DNA of 64,000 nt, taken from positions 14,146,001 to 14,210,000 of the forward strand of contig OX392534.1 in the NCBI GenBank assembly GCA_947623455.1, given 5' to 3'. Both the position numbers and the translations under genes were made by a program. The stretch is from Mimachlamys varia. Its lineage: Eukaryota > Mollusca > Bivalvia > Pectinida > Pectinidae. Positions 56,387 through 64,000 of this stretch are shown piece after piece (the stretch's first letter is position 1; the number at the start of each line of letters is the position of its first letter). The notes beneath the pieces are model-generated. The model saw only the letters and a list, made by a program, of their open reading frames with translations, did no database searches and was not told where the DNA came from.

Positions 56387-57150
56387 CACCTACCTATAAG
56401 GCGTATGAGCTATGCCAGACACCGGACAGACACAGCACAATGGCATAAGCTCGCATGCCTTTCGGGCAGGTGAGCTTATGCCATGATGCGGCATCTGTCT
56501 GGCATCTGGCATGAAGATTTTAGATTGAATGGCTTCTTCTCAATAACCAAAAGGCCCAGGATGCAGATATTGGGCCAGTAGCATGCAGAGTTGAAGGGAT
56601 ACCAAGTGTGTTCAGATGAATGACATTGACCCACTTTCAAGATCACAGGGGTCATTTGTCTTAAAATCTTCAAGCAACTTCTTCTCAATAACTGAAAGGC
56701 CCAGGATTCTGATATTGGGTATTAAAGTAGCATGCTAGAATGAAGGGATAGCAAGGTTTTTCAAATGAAAGACCTTGACCCTCTTTTAAGGTCACATGAG
56801 TCAAATGACTGATAACTGAAAGGCCCAGGATTTTGGGCAAGTAGCATGCTGGGACAAAGTGCTTCCACGTTAATGAATGACCTTGACACATTTTCAATGT
56901 CACAGTGGTCAAATGTCTGTAATGATCAAGCAACTTCTTCTCAATAACCAAAACGCCTAAGGCATTGATATTAGGCTTTTAACATGCTGGAAAAAAGGGC
57001 TACCAAATTTCTTCAAATGAATAACCTTGACCTATTTCCAAGGTCATAGGGGTCAAATGTCGGAAAATCTACAAATTATCCTTCTTGATAACAGAAAGGC
57101 AAAGATACTGAGATTGTAGCATGCTGGAATGAAAAGTTACCAAAGGACTG
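56387..57150 (+). repeat. Hairpin-headed tandem block, ~130-165-bp unit
   Basis: Head: TTAGCTCACCT ... AGGTGAGCTTATGCCATG, the same style as 12941. Units contain CTTCTTCTCAATAACCAAAA + GGCCCAGGAT, AGCATGCTGG, GACCTTGACC and GGTCAAATGTCT; about five diverged copies. Confidence 0.75.
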
Positions 57151-57169
57151 CCTGCGTTTGTTTTTAAAC

Positions 57170-57232
57170 TATCCAGCGGTTACACTCACCTACGCTCCAG
57201 AGTAACTCTGGATATGGAGGACCTTAAAACCT
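57170..57232. mobile_element. Short relative of the 59885 foldback element
   Basis: TATCCAGCGGTTACACTCAC + CTACGCTCCAGAG...CTCTGGATATGGAGGA: terminal sequence of the 59885-60216 family folded into a ~60-bp hairpin. Confidence 0.5.
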
Positions 57233-59480
57233 GTTTGGAAAAAGAAATTGTCAGTGCACAAATTTATCTGCGCCTCATCTACATATATTGTATTCAAACA
57301 ATCTTATAATACAATGTACACGCATCGGTATACTGACTGTTAATGAGACGTTAAAACGACCAAACCAAACCGCCACACCTGTACAACGAATATAACAAAA
57401 TTCATCAAAACTAACAAATTACGCAAAACTAACTAAAACCATAGCTAAAGGCTAAGTCTGTCACCACCAACATGTCATGAGAAACTAAAAAAAAAATGTC
57501 ACAAAGTTAACATTGGATAAGCATGTCTGGGTCCTTTTGCACTGGAACCTTGGATGTACGCCTGGTCGATTCAATAATTTTTTTCACGAAAACGTTCTAC
57601 ATAATGTGCGACATTTAAACCTTTATAAACACACACCATTGTTGAAAGAACTGTAATACCTCTTAGACCGAAAAGTGTGTTTGTTTCCCCTCCCCCGATC
57701 TTGTTTTTGGAAGTTGGGTGGGTAGGTAGGTATGTTTTGTGCCCCGTCATGAACTAGCCGGGGGCATATAGCTTTACCCTTGGCCGTCATTCGTCATAGT
57801 TATTTTTTTTTCGTTTCCGCTCATTTACTCGTTAACGAATAATGATAATGAAACGTAATTTGGTATGTAGATTCATCAATATTCATCATGATAAAATGCA
57901 AGTCAAGTTCTGATTTGGTTGTGATCCACTGTTCATTCCAAAGTTTTGGCTGATCGAAGTTGAGAAATTTTATCTATGAGAGAATGACCTAACTCGGAAC
58001 CTTGTCGAACTCCAGTCAACGTATATGTTGCATTGTATTTGAGGGATATTTGTAATTTTCAATTTACATAAAAAGTTTGACCTATATATGTGCCTCGTCA
58101 TTATAGAAAACCTTTGAACGAAAACACTACAAATATTACAAAAGTACGATGTTGACTTTACTTGTTATGGTTACAATAAACAAAATATACAAATGCGGCA
58201 AAAAAGAAAGTTTGATTTTATTGAATATAACTTGATTCAATGAAATTGTGTGGTACAATAGTAATAAAAAAATCGTGAAAAAACAACATAACTTGATTCA
58301 GTGAAATTGTATTACAAAATAATAATATTAATAAATCGTGAAAAAAAACACAGAGTACACAGAATTTCCTTTGGTCGGTAGAGCAAACAAAACAATGTTT
58401 AAATTCTGACCTTATTGGTACGTTGTATGTTCTTATCCCTAATTGAATTGAACCTATTTTCAATTGAATTGTACCTATCTTCAATTATTTGAAGATGGGT
58501 GCAATTAATTGAGTATATATTAATTTGGCGTTCCATACTGGTGCTCTTTAATCCATGTAGTTTTTCCTAACCTGCATGTTACGTTTTAATTCATTCAAAT
58601 ATTGGCACGACTCAGAATATACCAATGTACATTATTTATGTCATTTGTAATTATTCAATTTTTGAAAAATAATATTGAACCAAAGGGTTAGTGCACCCCC
58701 TATCCAGCTGGATTCGGATTTCTTTTGGACAGTTTTGTTTCGTCGGCCGCCTTCTACTCTTCACTGTTTAGGTCCTTGCTAAGCATCACTGACAATTTCA
58801 AGAAGGACGAAACACCTGTATGGCGCAGTTTAATTCATTATTTAATCCGACAGTATCTTGTTCTAAAATATAAGGTGCTATTCTCGTGTGTGTTTTTTGC
58901 ACAACTCTCTGATATGTAAGCCCCGCCATGAAATGACATCTAGTGCTGCCTTTACTTTGGGACGTCACAATTCCGTTTCCGCTTATTTAATCTTTAACGG
59001 ATGGAGACATTGAATTGTAGTCCAGTATGTAGTCGTATAATGACTTGTATGTTCGTGTTACATATAATTGTCATACTTCTTGAGACAGGAACATGCCAAA
59101 AAGCATTTGTTTTCCAAATCCGTGATATTTGCAATGTAGCCCCGTCCCAAATTTAGAGAAGAAATGGCATTAGCCAATCAGCGACAGGGTTTGTGTAATT
59201 GACAATGGCATGTTGATTCAGATTTGCGGATTTCAGATTTTTATTGTTCACTCTAACACACACATGTGTGTTACAAGAGGCCACAAATACAAACGGAAGG
59301 CTCAGTGTGCGCCACCTTGTTGATGACTGGTTCGACCCTTTGATGTATATCAAAATAATATCTTGGTCACATAACGGTAAATACTATTTTGCAGTACAAG
59401 CTGTGCAGTCGGTTGTGGCTCTTTTGTAATCCTCGGAAGACCGACATCAGCCTAGTGATTGGCACGCATTGATTTTTACC
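57233..59480. other. Intergenic, degenerate repeats
   Basis: 57740-57900 and 58915-58960 carry fragments of the ATGCCCCCGCCATGAAATG dispersed repeat. 58229-58345 has two copies of a ~65-bp unit (AACTTGATTCAATGAAATTG ... AAATCGTGAAAAAA). No gene recognised. Confidence 0.4.
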
Positions 59481-59486
59481 TGAGCG

Positions 59487-59571
59487 AACCTTCAGTTTTC
59501 CAATGAAATAATTATTTCGGGGATGTAGAGAGCGTAGGTGAACTTAACTCCTGGATATCAAAGATGGAATG
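59487..59571. mobile_element. Solo arm of the 59885 foldback family
   Basis: ACCTTCAGTTTTCCAATGAA ... GTAGAGAGCGTAGGTGAACT ... TCCTGGATATC matches the right arm of 59885-60216; no left arm found. Confidence 0.55.
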
Positions 59572-59884
59572 GTTGCAATTCGACAATTTAGTGTAATAAT
59601 ATCCTTAGAATGTAGCATTCAGTCGACAGAGGTTGTGCATTGTGTGGGAAATGCTACAAAACGAAAATTATTTACTCTGCTTACTTCCATCTCCCAGACC
59701 TATTCATATTAAAATTCAGCTCGCTGCTAGGGTCACTCAGCATCCAGGGTATAATTATTGTGGACTGGATTTAGAGTAGAATAAATTGTTCATTTTGTTG
59801 CGTACTCCAATGAATGCATCCTTTATAGGGCTAAACTTGCTTTTGCCAAGTTGTGAATCGTTTATCCAACACTACCTTTTGACC

Positions 59885-60216
59885 ATCCTCGATATCCAGG
59901 GGTTACACTCACCTACGCTCTCTACACCCCTGGAATATTTCATGGCAAAACTGAAGGCACGCTTAGATAAAACATAATCTGACCAATCGCTAGGCTACCA
60001 TTGAAGATTATAAAGGAGTGACGTCCAACTCAAAAGCCTGTCAATTTCTACCGTGACGTGACCGCGGATTTCTTTTGATGTACAGGAAAGGATCGAATGG
60101 ATCTTCCCGCCTCATCAACAATGTGACGTACACGTACATGGAGCCTTCAGTTTTGCCATGGCATATTCCAGGGCAGTAGAGAGCGAAGGTGAGCATAGCC
60201 CCTGGATATCGAGGAT
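59885..60216. mobile_element. 332-bp foldback element with ACC target duplication
   Basis: Left arm ATCCTCGATATCCAGGGGTT + ACACTCACCTACGCTCTC is mirrored over ~75 bp by the right arm (reverse complement ATCCTCGATATCCAGGGGCT + ATGCTCACCTTCGCTCTC). ACC flanks both ends (59882-59884, 60217-60219). Relatives at 57170 and 59487. Confidence 0.7.
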
Positions 60217-60219
60217 ACC

Positions 60220-61560
60220 TCAGTACATGAGCATTACAAGAGCTGGAGGCCTTAATGACCTAAACGATAATGGGGAAAATATGCATATATACTATCATTA
60301 AAAATAAACCGAGGAGATAATGGAAAGACACATAAACAACTTCAGTATGTTTAGGCCAACTTATTTGTGCCCCAAGGTTTTAGTTTCATTTACACATATG
60401 TAATACCTCGTGTTCAGATGCTTGGAGTGGGCTAAGTCAGTGGGGGCATATCAATAAAAACATTATTTTCTTGTTAAAATTCTCGAATTCAATCAGCCAT
60501 AACTTTGGAACGAATAAGCAGATCTTAAGATGTATTTTACCTAGATAAGTATATAAATCTGCCGGAATCATTCCATGCAATAACTTGATTCGTTAATGGG
60601 CAAATCAGTGGAAACGAAATTATGACGAAATCACAGCCTATGATTAGACTACATGCCACCGGCCATTTCAAGGCTGAAATATGTGTTGTTAAATTCATCC
60701 AAAATATCTTGCCTGCATCTCTCATATATACGAGGTGCAGTTCACTATCATTAAGTCTACAAAATGAATATTGTATGTGAAAGGGATTTCTTGTCCCGGT
60801 TTTGATTTTTTTCCCCCAGTTACTAAAATATTTCAGTTATCCGCATACGTTATAGTATCTTGGAAATATCATGTAGAGTATACCGATAATCGTGAATTTG
60901 ACACATAATATATAGGCATTCAGTATCTGATTAGCTACAATGAAGGAAACTTTCTGCAGTCCTACATTCACTTGGAAGTGAATTCAAGACATACTCATAA
61001 TGTGAGGTTTCGGACGTTGAATTTATATATTATTTTAATATTTAAAGGCAATTCAACGAGCTAGTGTTCGCATTGTTGGATATCCACAGTTAATAGTGCT
61101 ACACATATGAAAAAAAAGATAACGAAGAATCTGGCAGACAGTAAATGTCTTTGATTGTGTTGTTCTCGGCATACTGTATCTATTACTTTTAAGAGGTGCC
61201 GCATATGTGTGTGTTACGTGATCTTTGAAAACAAAATGTTTCTTATTCGTCACAAAAAAAACTTTACTCATAAAAAATATAATTTTAAAATGAGTTAAAA
61301 TAAATATTCGGCCATCGAAGAGATGAGCCATTTTCCGCCAATACCTTGTTGTGTCATTTTCTCTGAGTAAACAAAGCTTGCTGTCTTACATATACAATGA
61401 GGTGTCAGGGTTGAACAAGAAAAGTGCAGGGGAAAATGTGGCTTTATACGTCTCTGGTCAAAACTAAATAAATATGGATAAATAAATAACTTATCTGTAT
61501 CGGTAGAATACTGGACTGCATTCACTGATGAATATAGCGTCCAGGTGGGGGTGCGCATGA
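60220..61560. other. Intergenic, includes 3' side of the retrotransposon
   Basis: No gene recognised. The stretch just below 61567 is probably the 3' UTR of the minus-strand retrotransposon; its exact end could not be placed. Confidence 0.4.
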
Positions 61561-61566
61561 ATACAG

Positions 61567-62740
61567 TTAATCAAGATAAGGAGCACTGTTCCCACTCAGT
61601 GCTACCTTAAATGTCTCTGTTGATGGAGCTGAGACACAGTTCTCGTTTAGGTTGTTCCAGTCAGATGTTGTTCTTGGAAAATATGAGTTATTATAGACGT
61701 TGGTGTTACTTCTATGTACAATTAATTTCTTAGAATGTTTTGTTCTGGTGTTACCGGTATGTTGTTGTATGTATTTCTCAGGAGGTATGGCGATCAGGTC
61801 ATACACAATCTTATACATGAGTATAAGACGCTGGTCTCTTCGTCTTTCTGCTAGTGGTTTTAATTTCAAGTTGTTTAGGAGTGTTGTTACGCTGGATTCT
61901 TTCGTGTAGTCATTACAAATGAAGCGTGCGGCTCTTCGTTGGACAGATTCAGGGCGGTCAATGTCTTTCTGTAAGTGTGGGCCCCAAACAGTGGAACTAT
62001 ATTCCAGTACAGATCTAATTAATGAAGTGTATGCGGTTTCTTTGAGTTTCCTAGGGCAACGTTTGAGGTTTCGGCGGAGGAATCCAAGGGTAGAATTTGT
62101 TCGATTACAGATTTTATTTATGTGCGTTGACCACTTAAGATTGTCACTGATCATAAGTCCTAGATATGGGTTTTCCTTCACTTGTTCTAAGATGGAGTTC
62201 TCTAGGGTGTACATGTGTGTTCTCGGTGTGTTGCTCCTGTGTATACTCATGATGTAACATTTCTTCACATTGAACTTCATACCCCAGGTGTTTGCCCATA
62301 TTTCTAAAGCCTTTAGGTCATTCTGGAGTTCCACTTGGTCTTGAAGTGATTCGATCCTCCTATACAACAGGCAGTCGTCTGCAAAGAGTCTTACTTGCGA
62401 TGATACGGAGTCAGGCAAGTCATTTATGTGGACTAAGAATAGTAGTGGTCCAAGTACTGTACCTTGTGGTACTCCTGATAGCACCTTTTCTGAGTTCGAT
62501 GAATCTCCTTCTACTAATACCTTCTGGTGTCTGTCTGTGAGGAATGATGTAAGCCAGGTATGTAATTTTCCTCTGATTCCGTAGTGTTGTAGTTTTTGGA
62601 GTAGTTTCTTGTGTGGTACTGTGTCGAATGCTTTACTAAAATCAAGTATTACCAAGTCAGTTTGTAGTTTTAGATCGTAGTTTTCCATGATGTCGTATAT
62701 AGTGATGATAAGCTGACTTTCACAAGAGTGACCACGCACT
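61567..62740 (-). mobile_element. 5'-truncated non-LTR retrotransposon, reverse transcriptase ORF
   Basis: 390 open codons to TAA. Reverse transcriptase motifs are in order: DFSKAFD (residues 33-39), GVPQGTVLGPLLF (89-101), FADDCLLYR (119-127), then the thumb and C-terminal pattern LGFLRRNLK, LEYSSTVWGP, QRRAARFICNDY. This is the Jockey/CR1-like group of LINEs (family knowledge). The endonuclease and N-terminal RT parts are missing: TAA lies directly before the RGHSCESQL block, so the copy is a dead-on-arrival 5' truncation. No internal stop or frameshift within the remaining part implies recent insertion. The plus-strand frames over it are shadows. Confidence 0.9.
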
Positions 62741-64000
62741 TATATTATAACAATGGATAATTCATTTAATTTTTTGTATATGCTTACATATAACTAAAAC
62801 ACTCTTCCATGCTAACATTTAGGAACAGCGTGTTGTATAAGCCAATCAGTTAGAAAAAAAGTTGAGGACATATACTGTACAGTTACCTATAAGAGAGTTG
62901 GTGACACCTACCTATACAGAGTTGTCGCTCTTAGCCCGGTATGTACATCCGGTATCACATTGTTTACATTGGATATCATTCCTCGGTTATAAACAAGGTA
63001 CTGAATGTTTGGTATCACTACGATATAGGAGCTGTATAATGTAGGTGTGAGATAGGTAAAGTCAACGACAGGTATGTACATATTATAGCATGTCTGTTTC
63101 ATGAATATACTGCATTTGCATATTCGTATTCGATCGCTGCTTTATAGCTGTCACTTACTGTTACAGTCTACATACATGTACATTAATTGAGGTGTTGGTA
63201 CCGTATTTGTTTGGCCTTCATGTATCTTATTAAGAGTCTGTATAAACGACAAAAGTTAACGGATACTCCAGGCATGCTCTTGTTTCCAAATATTTCAATA
63301 TATCCTATTGATTATAATTAGTTCGTTTCTATTTTATGTAGTGCTAGCCTTGCTCAAGTCCAAATTTAAGGGGACATTGCATGGGACAGTTGTCGCCAAT
63401 TTGTGGTAAAATATTGGAATTTAAAAACTCTTATTTTACAGACCATTTGACATATATATGGCAAAGGAGTATATAGAAATGATTAATTAAAGGGTATAAT
63501 CCATGTATTGAAAGAAAAACAACCTTTGTTGCTAGGACATTTACATTTTTATCAGGTATCATGCAGAACTGCAGAGACACAGCTTAATTTAAATTAACTG
63601 AAAATACCATGGACTTCATGTGTTACCTTTCAGGATATTGGAAACCTACCATTAAAAAATTAAAATTGTGTCTCTATCTCACATATTTTTCAAGTACAAT
63701 GTGCTGGTATAATTTCCGGTGCAGTTGTTAAGCTGACAAGGCTTTTTGTTTGATAAGAGACAGTTTTACTTGTCCATGCATTTGGTAGCTACTTTGTGTA
63801 TGTGCACTCAGGCACGGGAAATAGGTGTGCTACAGGTAACTTTTCATTGCCAACAGATAGGAAAGACACTCACTAAAGACAAGTCTTGTCAGGTCAACCA
63901 CCATATTGGAAACTACGTATACATGTATATATCCATGCACTGGACTGGATTATTAGTGAAATTGGAAGAGATCTGAGAATTCTAATTTTTAAAGGTAATT
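62741..64000. other. Window end, no gene recognised
   Basis: AT-rich sequence without protein-like ORFs, splice-consistent exons or clear repeats. Confidence 0.35.

Noticed and set aside
61700..62540. Plus-strand ORFs of 69, 112 and 82 codons
   Set aside because: Shadows of the minus-strand reverse transcriptase frame.
1..64000. Prokaryotic-type systems such as CRISPR arrays, operons or prophage
   Set aside because: The tandem repeats have no spacer-repeat organisation with unique spacers, genes are intron-split and the window is clearly animal nuclear DNA.

Overview
This is animal nuclear DNA, most likely from a bivalve mollusc. Genes are split by many GT-AG introns, the base composition is AT-rich, and the repeats are of kinds typical of bivalves: tandem ~150-bp blocks with hairpin heads or tails, a pearl-like block ending in an (ACGG)n microsatellite, tRNA-derived SINEs and many short inverted-repeat elements. 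There are no operons, Shine-Dalgarno sites or CRISPR arrays. Three genes are certain and a fourth, very small one is probable.

Layout. (1) 377-9545, plus strand: eight exons covering the 3' part of the DCLRE1C (Artemis) nuclease gene; its first exons lie before the window. Catalytic and zinc-finger residues of the beta-lactamase/beta-CASP core are intact, and the C-terminal tail is very long and acidic with several SUMO-interaction-like motifs. (2) 9.6-27.1 kb: gene-poor, holding minisatellites, MITEs, SINEs and the pearl-like element. (3) 42685-27327, minus strand: a complete 13-exon gene for a 688-residue F-box protein with seven WD40 repeats, a likely SCF ubiquitin-ligase substrate receptor. 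Two of its splice donors have been amplified into tandem arrays. (4) 44944-55716, plus strand: complete LAMTOR5 (HBXIP) in four exons, 91 residues, a Ragulator subunit. It starts 2.26 kb from the F-box gene's start codon, head to head. Its introns carry a 672-bp foldback element, two identical 461-bp MITEs and, on the opposite strand, a probable two-exon gene for a 44-residue peptide (51442-50592). (5) 56.4-64.0 kb: tandem repeats, foldback elements and a 5'-truncated non-LTR retrotransposon with a still-open reverse transcriptase frame (62740-61567, minus).

The genes belong to separate pathways: DNA end processing in non-homologous end joining, ubiquitin-dependent degradation, and lysosomal mTORC1 signalling. 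They are neighbours, not a pathway cluster. The most unusual structural theme is that three exon ends, together with their splice donors, have been tandemly duplicated into the adjoining intron: once in DCLRE1C and twice in the F-box gene. In the F-box cases the copies stay in reading frame. All exon joins were built by hand from splice signals and reading phase and check arithmetically; no database search or transcript evidence was available.
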